Position numbers and translations under genes: made by a program. The notes under the pieces are model-generated. The model worked only from the letters and a program-made list of their open reading frames with translations, had not been told where the DNA came from and did no database searches. Shown one piece after another: positions 32,835 to 41,178 of a stretch of 64,000 bases of DNA. Origin of the DNA: an uncultured Pelagibacteraceae bacterium (GTDB taxonomy: Bacteria; Pseudomonadota; Alphaproteobacteria; Pelagibacterales; Pelagibacteraceae); the NCBI GenBank assembly GCA_902612345.1, contig CACMDE010000003.1, positions 36,001 through 100,000 on the forward strand. Reading direction: 5' to 3'. Position 1 is the stretch's first letter. Each line of letters opens with the position of its first letter.

Positions 32835-34556
32835 TTATTTATCTTCTTTCTTTTTATCTAATTTTTCTGAAAGTGAAGAAAATGGTAGATTTTTTCCACT
32901 TAAAGGACTTGAAAATTTTGAAACAGCCTCTTTATTTTGTATTTCCTCAAGTAATTTTATACTTAAGTTAAGCTTCTTTTTTTCAAAACTTATTTCAGAT
33001 ATTGCCGCATCAATTCTATCACCTTTAACGAATCTATTACTTCTGCAGTCCTCTGGATTTATAGCTATTTGATTTTTTTTAATCAAAAATTCTATTTCGC
33101 TTCCTTCAGGGGTAACCAAAATACCTTTTGGGCTAGTAGATTTTACTTTAACGGTAATAATATCTTTAATTTTTTTATCTTTGAATATATTGAATGGGTC
33201 CTCTTGTAACTGCTTAACTCCAAATTTAATTTTTTGTTCGCTCGATTTGATTTCTAAAACTTTAACTTTGATTTCATCTCCCTTTTTATATTTTTTAACC
33301 TCATCTTCTCCTTTAGATGTATATGAAAGGTCATTAACATGTAAAAAACCATCTATATTAAATTCGTCTACATTAACGTATATTGAATAGTCTTTTATAT
33401 TTGAAATTTTACCCGTTAGTATTGAGTCAACAGGATATTTCTTTTCAAAACTTGAGTATGGATTTTCTTTGGATAATTTATGAGATATTGCTATTCTTTT
33501 TTTTTCTAAATCAATATCTGTTATTACGCATTCAATTTCATCATTTATATTCAAAAATTTACTTGGAATAACATTTTTTTTTGTCCATGAAATTTCACTT
33601 GAATGAAGCAGACACGTTAATCCTGGCTGAAGTTCACAAAAAGCTCCATAATCTACAACTTTAATAACTTTGGCTTTATAACTTTTTCCAATTTCATAAT
33701 TTGATATATTTTCAAATGGATCTGGCGTTAATGCTTTAATCGAACAAGAGATTTGCATTTTTTCTTTATCAATTCCAATTATTTTTAATTGATGAGTTTC
33801 ACCTATAGTAAAAATCTCGTCAGGGTGGTTTATTCTTGAATAAGAAATTTCTTGCAAGTGAACTAATACATCTATTTCGTTGTTAACTTCAAAGAAACAA
33901 CCAAAGCTACTGTAACCCTTAACTACACCTGATATAATCTGATTAATACTATACTTATCAATAATCTTCGCTTTATCTTCTTTTTTAAATGAGCTTATTA
34001 CCTCTCTTCTAGATACACATGCATTCCCTCTAAATTTATCCAGTTTTATTATTTTAAAATCTTGCTCGACTCCATATAGGTGATCAAAAGATTTTAGCGG
34101 CTTAGAATCTATCTGGGAACCCGGGCAAAACATTAGTGATTTTGTATCTAAATGTTCAACTATGACTCCACCTTTACATTTTGAAATTATTTTTCCTTTT
34201 ATATTTTCATTACTTTCAAAAGCTTTTTCAAGAATATACCATCCTTTAATTTTTTGAGCACGTGAAGCTGATACAATTACTTCTCCATTTTTGTCCTCTA
34301 TCTTTTCTAAAAAGACTTCTAAATTATCATTTTCTTTGAATTCTTTATTGTTATAAACTGATTTTACCTCACTTATATCTATCATGGCCTCACTCTTCAT
34401 GCCATGAATTAGTAAGTAAACATGTTTGTCTGTAATTTTAGTAATTTTGCCTGAAAGTATTTTTCCTTCTTCTACTTTTGTCTTTGAAAAATTATCTATT
34501 AAAAGTTTCTCAAATTCTTTATTTTGGCTGTTTGAAATATCTTTGTATATTTCCAT
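32835..34556 (-). CDS. rpsA: 30S ribosomal protein S1
   Basis: A 573-residue protein with about six tandem S1 RNA-binding repeats (recognisable GxVxxxxxxGxxV and HxSEI/HVNDL segments roughly every 85 residues). It brings mRNA to the 30S subunit. The first two repeats are divergent, as in all S1 proteins, and anchor it to the ribosome. It starts one base inside the cmk stop and is followed by ihfB, the widespread cmk-rpsA-ihfB order. The C-terminus is charged. Confidence 0.96.
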   Translation of the reverse strand: MEIYKDISNSQNKEFEKLLIDNFSKTKVEEGKILSGKITKITDKHVYLLIHGMKSEAMIDISEVKSVYNNKEFKENDNLEVFLEKIEDKNGEVIVSASRAQKIKGWYILEKAFESNENIKGKIISKCKGGVIVEHLDTKSLMFCPGSQIDSKPLKSFDHLYGVEQDFKIIKLDKFRGNACVSRREVISSFKKEDKAKIIDKYSINQIISGVVKGYSSFGCFFEVNNEIDVLVHLQEISYSRINHPDEIFTIGETHQLKIIGIDKEKMQISCSIKALTPDPFENISNYEIGKSYKAKVIKVVDYGAFCELQPGLTCLLHSSEISWTKKNVIPSKFLNINDEIECVITDIDLEKKRIAISHKLSKENPYSSFEKKYPVDSILTGKISNIKDYSIYVNVDEFNIDGFLHVNDLSYTSKGEDEVKKYKKGDEIKVKVLEIKSSEQKIKFGVKQLQEDPFNIFKDKKIKDIITVKVKSTSPKGILVTPEGSEIEFLIKKNQIAINPEDCRSNRFVKGDRIDAAISEISFEKKKLNLSIKLLEEIQNKEAVSKFSSPLSGKNLPFSSLSEKLDKKKEDK

Positions 34557-35212
34557 TAATAATTTAATTTCCTATCCATAATAGCTTTAATTTTTTTAAA
34601 GCAGGCTTTCTTACTTAATTTAGTTGTATTAATCAATATTGAATCTTTTGTTTTTTTTAACGGACTAAATTTTCTATTTCGATCAGATTTATCCCTATTT
34701 TTAAGGCTTTTTAGTACTTTTTTGTAAGAAATTTTTTTGTTTGAGACTAAAAATTCCTTGTACCTTCTTTTAGCACGTATTTTTATATTTGCAGTTATGT
34801 AGAATTTAAACATAGCATCTTTTAAAATCACACTAGTTATATCTCTTCCATCTAAAACAGAACCATCATATTTTTTTGGTGGCGTGTAAGCACATTTCTG
34901 CTGAAATTTGTGAACTATCTTTCTTATTTTTAGATCTTTTGCGATGATAGAGGCTGAAACAGCAACACTATCGGATAGCAAACTTTTTTTATTTAAATGA
35001 TCTACTTTTAATTTATTAATTTTTTTTTTTATAAAATTATAACTAAATTTTTTTGGATTATCCAATCTCATTTTGCCAACAAGACGATATATTAGTCCAG
35101 TATCAAGTTGAAAAAGATTATAATGTTTTGCAATTAATTTGGCTTGAGTGCCTGCACCAGCTGCCGCTGGCGAGTCTATAGCAACTGTAATAATTTTTTT
35201 TCTGTTAATCAA
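34556..35212 (-). CDS. cmk: Cytidylate kinase (altered P-loop)
   Basis: Phosphorylates CMP/dCMP with ATP. The 218-residue protein keeps the overall family pattern: QLDTGLIYR, DSVAVSASIIAKD, LDGRDIT (about 121-126) and the arginine-rich RAKRRYKEF lid. The P-loop, normally GPAASGKGT, reads SPAAAGAGT (residues 14-22), so the first Gly is Ser and the catalytic Lys is Ala (GCA codon at the Lys position). It lies between aroA (4-bp overlap) and rpsA, the standard position. Either ATP binding is achieved differently or activity is reduced. Confidence 0.9.
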   Translation of the reverse strand: MINRKKIITVAIDSPAAAGAGTQAKLIAKHYNLFQLDTGLIYRLVGKMRLDNPKKFSYNFIKKKINKLKVDHLNKKSLLSDSVAVSASIIAKDLKIRKIVHKFQQKCAYTPPKKYDGSVLDGRDITSVILKDAMFKFYITANIKIRAKRRYKEFLVSNKKISYKKVLKSLKNRDKSDRNRKFSPLKKTKDSILINTTKLSKKACFKKIKAIMDRKLNY

Positions 35213-36558
35213 TTTATCTTAGCTCCAAGTTTTTTTATAATATTTAAAAAATTTGGAAATGAAGTCTTAATTGAATCACGATCATTAATCCAATACTCAC
35301 CTCCTATTGTAAGAGCTGCAACTACTGACATCATAAAAACTCGATGGTCTTTCATAAAATTTGTTATATGAAATTTGTTTTTTAATTTTAAATTAGGATT
35401 TCCAAAAATACTTATATTATTATTCTCTCTCAATACCTTAACACCCAACATTCTAAGAAATTTTATTGCTATGTCTAATCTCGGACTTTCTTTTTTATTA
35501 AGCTCATCAAGATTTTTAAATTTAGAAATACCTTTTGATCTAGCCGCAACTAAAAATATCAATAAAAATTCATCAATAGCAGAACTGTTTAAACTTTCAG
35601 GACAATTAAATGAATTTAAATTTTCACTACTTTTAATTCGTATATCTCCTATTAATTCACCTTTATATTTTTTTTTATTTATTATACTAATTTTCGCATT
35701 CATTTTTTTAAGAATTGTTATAATTCCAATTCTAGAAGGATTTACTAAAATATTTTTTACTATAAGCTCTGATTTTTTAGACAACAAAGTTAATACCATA
35801 AAAAATGCTGCAGAACTTATATCGCCTGGTACATTATATTCAAAAGCTTTGAAGTCACTTAGTCCTTTAATTTCAATTATATCATATATTTTTTTTTTTT
35901 TAATTTTGATGGGATAATTTAAATATTTTAATAAAACTTCGGTATGATCTCTTGATTTCTTTGCCTTTATTTTTGTTGTACCCATTGTATTTAATGCACT
36001 TAAAATTATACTAGTTTTAATTTGAGCACTTCCTTTATTTTCAATATAACTTATTGGTCTTAATAGATTGGTACCTATAAATTCTAATGGTAATAAATTT
36101 TCATTCGATTTAATATTTACTCCAAACAAACTGATTGGTTCAACAATTCTTGAAAAATCTCTTTTTGACAAACTTTTATCACCTACCAATTTAATTTTTT
36201 GATTATTTCCTGAACATAATCCAATTATACATCTAGCCAGAGTTCCTGAATTTCCTGCATTAATCGTAATATTTTTATTATTAAATCCATTAATTCCAAC
36301 TCCATAAATTTCTAAATAATTTTTTTTTAATGTATAACTGACACCTAGTTTTTTTATTGCTTTAAGGGCGCTAAATGTATCTTCAGATTTGAGAACATTA
36401 TATATTTTTGACTTTCCTACTGCGATTGCAGATAATAAAATGCATCTGATACTTAAGCTTTTGTCACCAGAAACAAAAATTTGTTTTTTAAAAGGTTTAA
36501 TCTTTTCGTAAATTTTTATTTGATTTTTCAAAGTTTTAATATTGGAAACCTTCTCCAA
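35209..36558 (-). CDS. aroA: 3-phosphoshikimate 1-carboxyvinyltransferase (EPSP synthase)
   Basis: Adds enolpyruvate to shikimate 3-phosphate. The 449-residue protein keeps the key segments: SGDKSLSIR (Lys and Arg), AGNSGTLARC, SAQIKTSIILSAL, SPRLD and MKDHRVFMMS. Its length is usual for the alphaproteobacterial form. It overlaps lptB by 23 bp upstream and cmk by 4 bp downstream. With aroB and aroK at the left end of the window, three shikimate genes are present. Confidence 0.95.
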   Translation of the reverse strand: MEKVSNIKTLKNQIKIYEKIKPFKKQIFVSGDKSLSIRCILLSAIAVGKSKIYNVLKSEDTFSALKAIKKLGVSYTLKKNYLEIYGVGINGFNNKNITINAGNSGTLARCIIGLCSGNNQKIKLVGDKSLSKRDFSRIVEPISLFGVNIKSNENLLPLEFIGTNLLRPISYIENKGSAQIKTSIILSALNTMGTTKIKAKKSRDHTEVLLKYLNYPIKIKKKKIYDIIEIKGLSDFKAFEYNVPGDISSAAFFMVLTLLSKKSELIVKNILVNPSRIGIITILKKMNAKISIINKKKYKGELIGDIRIKSSENLNSFNCPESLNSSAIDEFLLIFLVAARSKGISKFKNLDELNKKESPRLDIAIKFLRMLGVKVLRENNNISIFGNPNLKLKNKFHITNFMKDHRVFMMSVVAALTIGGEYWINDRDSIKTSFPNFLNIIKKLGAKIN

Positions 36559-37306
36559 AATATTTTGCTATTGCCTGTGAGTCTTTAACAAGTTCATTTG
36601 GACTCCCTTTAGCAACAATTTTGCCCTCTGAAAGCACCATTGAGTAATCAACTGTGGATAAAAGATCTCTAAAATTATGATCTGAGATTACTATAGATAT
36701 CCTTTCAAACATTTGAAGACTTACTATTAGTTGTTGTATCATTTTTACTGAAACTGGATCTAAGGCTGAATATGGCTCATCCAAAATTAGTATTTTTGTA
36801 TCTTTTATTAGCGCCATAGCTAAAATTAATTTACGTTGTTGGCCACCAGACAGAATCCTAGAAGGCAATTTAACAACATTTTCTAATTCAAATCTTCTAA
36901 TTAAACTATTAATTTTAGATAATCTTTTTTCTTTGTCTTTTATGTGTAATTCTGCAATTGCCATTAGGTTTTCAAATACCGATAAATCTGCGAATGCTCC
37001 ACCATACTGAGGGCACCAACTGATCCCACACAAAGATGTTCTTTTATGAGTAGGAATATTTGTTACCTCAACACCGTCAACAAATATTTTACCAAATGTG
37101 GGTTTTACAATACCAAGAATAGAATGAAATATACTTGATTTCCCCGCTCCGTTAGGTCCCAATAATCCACAGACAGTATTTTTTTGAATTTTTAAATTAA
37201 GTTTTTCTACAATCTGTCTATTTCCATATGAAATTGTTAAATTTTTAAGTTCTATTATTGGCTTGTCATCTTTAAATGATTTAATTCTAAATTTCTTAAT
37301 TTGCAT
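36536..37306 (-). CDS. lptB: LPS export ABC transporter ATP-binding protein
   Basis: ATPase of the LptB2FGC complex that extracts lipopolysaccharide from the inner membrane. The 256-residue protein has Walker A GPNGAGKSS, Q-loop WCPQYGG, signature LSGGQQRK and Walker B ILILDEPYSALDP plus the switch His (SDHN). It lies directly after lptC with an 11-bp overlap; the lptA gene that normally stands between them is absent. The kdsD gene just upstream makes the Kdo precursor, so this is an LPS block. Confidence 0.93.
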   Translation of the reverse strand: MQIKKFRIKSFKDDKPIIELKNLTISYGNRQIVEKLNLKIQKNTVCGLLGPNGAGKSSIFHSILGIVKPTFGKIFVDGVEVTNIPTHKRTSLCGISWCPQYGGAFADLSVFENLMAIAELHIKDKEKRLSKINSLIRRFELENVVKLPSRILSGGQQRKLILAMALIKDTKILILDEPYSALDPVSVKMIQQLIVSLQMFERISIVISDHNFRDLLSTVDYSMVLSEGKIVAKGSPNELVKDSQAIAKYFGEGFQY

Positions 37307-37907
37307 AATTATATTTTGAGACCAATCTTACTTTTTCATTAATGTTGTTCATCTCTAGTTTAATATCTCCAGTTTTAATATCAATCAATACATTGTCGGT
37401 GCTCAAATTAATTATAGCGTTCTTATAATAAACGTTATTGTAAATTTTTGATATTTTTTTGGTAAATATAACATCTAAATTTTGTGATGTAATTAAATTA
37501 TCTAAATATTCAATTTTAACATCCCCATAAAAAAACGTGTTATTATTTCCTCTATTATAATTAGCATAATTGGAAAAAATATTTATTAAACCTCTATTTT
37601 TAATTGTTATAATGGAATTAACATCCTCCAATAAAACATTATTTTCACCATTAATTTCATTTGATTTAACCGTGGCTTTTTTTGCATATATGTAATATGT
37701 ATTTCCATTTTCATCAAAGGCGTTATATTCAATGTTTGACAGCTCATTTGAAACATTCTCATCAATTTTAGAAATGCTATCCAGCTCATTTTTAGAAATT
37801 AAATCAACTTTTTCTTTATTTTTAATGAAAAAATTATAATAAAAAACACCAATTATTGTTACTATTATGAAAATCAAAATTAATTGAAAAAAAAACTTTA
37901 AAGTCAT
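37296..37907 (-). CDS. lptC: LPS export protein LptC
   Basis: A 203-residue bitopic protein with one N-terminal membrane helix (about 5-26) and a periplasmic beta-jellyroll-like region with OstA-type strands (DENGNTYYIYAKKATV, LLEDVNSIITI, FYGDVKIEYLDNLITSQNLDVIF). It hands LPS from LptB2FG to LptA. Sequence conservation in LptC is always low, so the call also rests on position between kdsD and lptB. No separate LptA frame follows, so LptA may be elsewhere in the genome. Confidence 0.83.
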   Translation of the reverse strand: MTLKFFFQLILIFIIVTIIGVFYYNFFIKNKEKVDLISKNELDSISKIDENVSNELSNIEYNAFDENGNTYYIYAKKATVKSNEINGENNVLLEDVNSIITIKNRGLINIFSNYANYNRGNNNTFFYGDVKIEYLDNLITSQNLDVIFTKKISKIYNNVYYKNAIINLSTDNVLIDIKTGDIKLEMNNINEKVRLVSKYNYAN

Positions 37908-38879
37908 TTATCTTATATTTTCTTTTAAAATATTATGCATATGAATTAAGCCCACTACATTATTTTTTTTCTTTTTAGAAACACATAAGGCAGTTATCTT
38001 TTTGGCATTCATTATAGATAAAGCCTCTACAGCAAGCATATTTTCATTTACTACTATTGGATTTTTTTTCATTACTTTTTTGATAATCAGACTATTTATA
38101 TTCTCAGATTTATAATTAATTCTTTTGAAATCTCCATCAGAAATTATCCCTTTTGTAACACCCTTAGAATTTCTAGCAATTAATACTCCTAAATTCTTTT
38201 TATTAAATATTTTTAAAGCAGATTTAATATTAGAATTTTCATTAACAAAAGGAATATCTTTACCTTTAAACATTAATTCTCCTACAGTTTTCAATTTTGA
38301 ACCAAGACTTCCACTCGGATGATATTTTTTAAAATCAAGTTTTGAAAATTTTCTCTGTCTTATTGTAGAGAGGGCCAAAGCATCTCCCAAACACATTTGT
38401 AAAGTTGTACTTGATGTAGGAATATAATTTCCTGGCCCAGCTTCAATAATAGTAGGTAGTAAAAATTTTAAGTCACTTGACTTATATAATTGTGAATTCT
38501 TTTTTGAGGTAATACCTATTAATATTAAATTTCTATTTCTCTTTGCATATTTAATTATATTCTTAAGCTCCTCAGACTCACCACTGTGGCTAATTAAAAT
38601 AATAACATCATTTGAGCTGATCATACCTAAATCTCCATGTGAACAAGATCCAGCGTCAACATAAAATGTTGGTATCCCAATCGATGCTAAAGTAGATGAT
38701 ATTTTTTTTGATACTATTCCTGATTTTCCTACTCCAGAAAATACAACCTTGCCTTTACATTTTAGTATTACATTAACGATCTTATCAAAATCTTTATTAA
38801 TAGATTTTTTTAATTTTTTTAATGCATCAATTTCTGTTTGAACAACATTCTTTCCTATTGCAGTAAAATTATTTTTCAT
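37908..38879 (-). CDS. kdsD: Arabinose-5-phosphate isomerase (KdsD)
   Basis: Interconverts ribulose-5-P and arabinose-5-P for Kdo synthesis. The 323-residue protein has an N-terminal SIS domain (GVGKSGIVSKKISSTLAS, CSHGDLGMI, SHSGES) and two C-terminal CBS repeats (roughly 205-323) with the KISD-type GIISDGDFKR turn. It is immediately followed by lptC, in the rnd-kdsD-lptC order of alphaproteobacteria. kdsB is 5 kb away. Confidence 0.95.
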   Translation of the reverse strand: MKNNFTAIGKNVVQTEIDALKKLKKSINKDFDKIVNVILKCKGKVVFSGVGKSGIVSKKISSTLASIGIPTFYVDAGSCSHGDLGMISSNDVIILISHSGESEELKNIIKYAKRNRNLILIGITSKKNSQLYKSSDLKFLLPTIIEAGPGNYIPTSSTTLQMCLGDALALSTIRQRKFSKLDFKKYHPSGSLGSKLKTVGELMFKGKDIPFVNENSNIKSALKIFNKKNLGVLIARNSKGVTKGIISDGDFKRINYKSENINSLIIKKVMKKNPIVVNENMLAVEALSIMNAKKITALCVSKKKKNNVVGLIHMHNILKENIR

Positions 38880-38886
38880 AATTTAA

Positions 38887-39504
38887 TTAATGAGACCAAA
38901 TATCTTCAGTAAATAAAGCTAAATCTAAATCAACTCTTGTATGAATACAGCTTATTGCTTTAATGTAAAGATCATATCTATTTTCTCTTATTAATATTTC
39001 CTTTAGACTTGAATATATCTTATGAAGATGAATTACGTCATTAGCACAATATTTTAATTGTTTATCATTTAATTCTCCACCAAAATCGGTACTTTGAAAT
39101 TGTTTACTTATTTCTATGCCTAAAAACTCTTTGACTAAATCTTTTAGACCATGTTTATCAGAATAACTCCGCGCAAGTTTACTCATTATTTTTGTACAAT
39201 GTACATTTTGAACGTCTACGTTTAAGTATTTTTTTATAAATGTCATATCTGCACGAGAAAAATGAAATATTTTTTTAATTTCTTTATTTTGAAGGATTCT
39301 TTTTAAATTTGGTGCATCATAATTTTCTCTATTTAATTGAATTATATGAGCATCATTATTTCCAGAGGAAATCTGGACTAAATAAAGCTTATCTCTATTA
39401 ACATTAAGTCCTGAAAATTCAGAGTCAATAGCTATTGACTTTTTTTCATCTAGCTTTATTTCATCTGGCAAATCATTTTTATGTAATTTAATATCAATTT
39501 GCAT
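38887..39504 (-). CDS. RNase D-like 3'-5' exoribonuclease
   Basis: A 205-residue DEDDy exonuclease domain without the C-terminal HRDC domains of E. coli RNase D (about 375 residues). Motifs are IDSEFSGLN (D/E), HFSRADMTFI and YCANDVIHLHKIY (Tyr and last Asp). Short RNase D-like proteins upstream of kdsD are normal in alphaproteobacteria. It probably trims tRNA or other stable RNA 3' ends. It is divergent from the NDUFA9-like gene with 13 bp between the starts, so promoters overlap. Confidence 0.9.
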   Translation of the reverse strand: MQIDIKLHKNDLPDEIKLDEKKSIAIDSEFSGLNVNRDKLYLVQISSGNNDAHIIQLNRENYDAPNLKRILQNKEIKKIFHFSRADMTFIKKYLNVDVQNVHCTKIMSKLARSYSDKHGLKDLVKEFLGIEISKQFQSTDFGGELNDKQLKYCANDVIHLHKIYSSLKEILIRENRYDLYIKAISCIHTRVDLDLALFTEDIWSH

Positions 39505-39517
39505 AAGTTATTTATAT

Positions 39518-40468
39518 ATGAAACCAAAAGAAATTCTAGTGTTTGGAGCGTCAGGCCAGATCGGCAGACATTTACTTAGAAAATTAACAAAAAAAAATTT
39601 TAAATTAACTGTTGTAACAAGAAATATCCATAGAAACGCGTACAAGTTAAAAAGTCAAGGAAACGCAGGATGGATAAATTTTGTAGAATTTCCAACTTTA
39701 AATAATGAAAAAATTAATCAAATTTTTAAAAATAAAGATGTATGTATAAATCTGATTGGGGTGCTAAATGAAAAAAATAAATCTACATTTAACAATATTC
39801 ATAGTCTTTTACCTAAGAAATTGGCAGAGCTGTCAAAAAAAAATAATCTAAAGCAATTTATTCATATTTCTGCACTTGGGATTGATGATGCAATAGATAG
39901 CAAGTATGCTTTAAGTAAAATAAATGGAGAAACCGAAATAAAAAATACCTTCGAAAAATATATTATTTTAAAACCATCAATAGTTTATAGCGTAAGCGAT
40001 AATTTCACAACAATGCTTATGACCATGTTAAAATATCTTCCTTTATTTCCACTTTACTACCAAGGTAAAACATCCTTTTATCCTATTCATGTAACAGATA
40101 TATGTGAAATAATTGAAAAAATAATAATCTCAGAGATGTCTACTGAGACAATAGAATGCATTGGTCCTGAAAAAATTAAATTTATAGAAATAGTTCAAAC
40201 TATTTTAAAATCATTGGGTATAAAAAGATTGTTAATACCATTTCCACTATTCTTAGGAAGATTTGCCGCAACTTTTTTTGAATTTTTTATGAAAAATCCA
40301 GTTCTAACCAACGACCAACTAAATTTGTTGAAATATGATAATATTCCTAGTGGAAAACATAAAACCAATATTGACTTAAAATTAAATTCTAACTTAAAAA
40401 AGTTTGAAGAAGAAATTAATAAATACTCCTATATGTGGAAAGATGGGGGCGAATTTTCAAGAGATTGA
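39518..40468 (+). CDS. NDUFA9-like NAD(P)-binding protein (complex I-associated type)
   Basis: A 316-residue atypical short-chain dehydrogenase. The Rossmann nucleotide motif is GASGQIGRHLLRKL, followed by INLIGVLNE, the FIHISALG block and YALSKINGE. It belongs to the group related to the mitochondrial complex I subunit NDUFA9 and is common in alphaproteobacteria. Substrate and role in bacteria are not settled; quinone or respiratory complex maintenance is suspected. It stands alone, converging on gcrA. Confidence 0.85.
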   Translation: MKPKEILVFGASGQIGRHLLRKLTKKNFKLTVVTRNIHRNAYKLKSQGNAGWINFVEFPTLNNEKINQIFKNKDVCINLIGVLNEKNKSTFNNIHSLLPKKLAELSKKNNLKQFIHISALGIDDAIDSKYALSKINGETEIKNTFEKYIILKPSIVYSVSDNFTTMLMTMLKYLPLFPLYYQGKTSFYPIHVTDICEIIEKIIISEMSTETIECIGPEKIKFIEIVQTILKSLGIKRLLIPFPLFLGRFAATFFEFFMKNPVLTNDQLNLLKYDNIPSGKHKTNIDLKLNSNLKKFEEEINKYSYMWKDGGEFSRD

Positions 40469-40499
40469 AATTTTATAAATAAACTTTTTTGTTATTATT

Positions 40500-40994
40500 T
40501 TAAGCTGACTTAACTTTTTTCTCTAAAAAATTTGGAACTTCATCATCTTTCATAGATAATTCTTCTTTCTTACCTTTAGGCTGATAAACTACCATAAGAT
40601 GTAAAGGACAATATGAGAATTTTTCAACAGTTTTTCTTCCACAAAATGAGGCGTCTTTTTCATTAGGATGCCCTTCCATATATTTACAAGTTGTTTCTGT
40701 TAGTTCCTCCAGAGATATATTTTTGGCCTCTTCAAAATTTTTATCTAAAAGTAGACTTCTGAATTTTACTCTTCTTGATGAAATATTTGTCTTTTTATCA
40801 AAATTATCTTTTTTAATTTTTGAGGTATAAGAATTAAATTTGGTTTTAATTTTGATAGATAAGTTTAGTCTATGTGCTTTTCCAATAACTGCATTTCGAC
40901 TTACTCCTCCAATCATCTCAGCTATCTGAGATGCAGTTTTGCCTTTACCCCACTCATTTTTTAATATTTCTATTTTCTTTTGGTCCCAGCTCAT
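40500..40994 (-). CDS. gcrA: GcrA family cell-cycle regulator
   Basis: A 164-residue GcrA protein. The N-terminal helix-turn-helix (SWDQKKIEILKNEWGKGK, then ASQIAEMIGGVSRNAVIGKAHR) and the C-terminal zinc-like region (CKYMEGHPNEKDASFCGR, YCPLH) match the family. GcrA binds sigma-70 and, in Caulobacter, GANTC-methylated promoters. Downstream lies the convergent NDUFA9-like gene, upstream a divergent argD. A perfect 11-bp inverted repeat begins 10 bp before its start and may be its operator. Confidence 0.93.
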   Translation of the reverse strand: MSWDQKKIEILKNEWGKGKTASQIAEMIGGVSRNAVIGKAHRLNLSIKIKTKFNSYTSKIKKDNFDKKTNISSRRVKFRSLLLDKNFEEAKNISLEELTETTCKYMEGHPNEKDASFCGRKTVEKFSYCPLHLMVVYQPKGKKEELSMKDDEVPNFLEKKVKSA

Positions 40995-41003
40995 AACTTA
41001 CTA

Positions 41004-41038
41004 AATATAGTATATTAATAAATAATTTATACTATATT
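41004..41038. promoter_or_regulatory. 11-bp inverted repeat upstream of gcrA
   Basis: AATATAGTATA at 41004-41014 is the exact complement of TATACTATATT at 41028-41038, with 13 nt between. It sits 10-44 bp upstream of gcrA in the gcrA/argD divergent gap. It could be an operator, or a hairpin in the gcrA leader. AT-richness raises the chance probability. Confidence 0.4.
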
Positions 41039-41178
41039 ATGTAACCCATAAATACATGTTATTAGCAAGTTTTTTTTTGGTTTTTTTAACAGTTATTTTA
41101 AAAAGAACTGAAATTTAACCAATGGTTGCATTTTATTTAAGTCAATATGATTTTAATGTGTATAAGATAAAAAAAATT

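Noticed and set aside
35375..35917. 180-residue plus-strand open frame, hydrophobic
   Set aside because: It is antisense to aroA, whose motifs are intact. The hydrophobic translation is a typical product of reading AT-rich coding DNA backwards.
41122..41178. Upstream ATG for argD
   Set aside because: The extra 19 residues do not match the family. It cannot be excluded entirely, but ATG 41179 is preferred.
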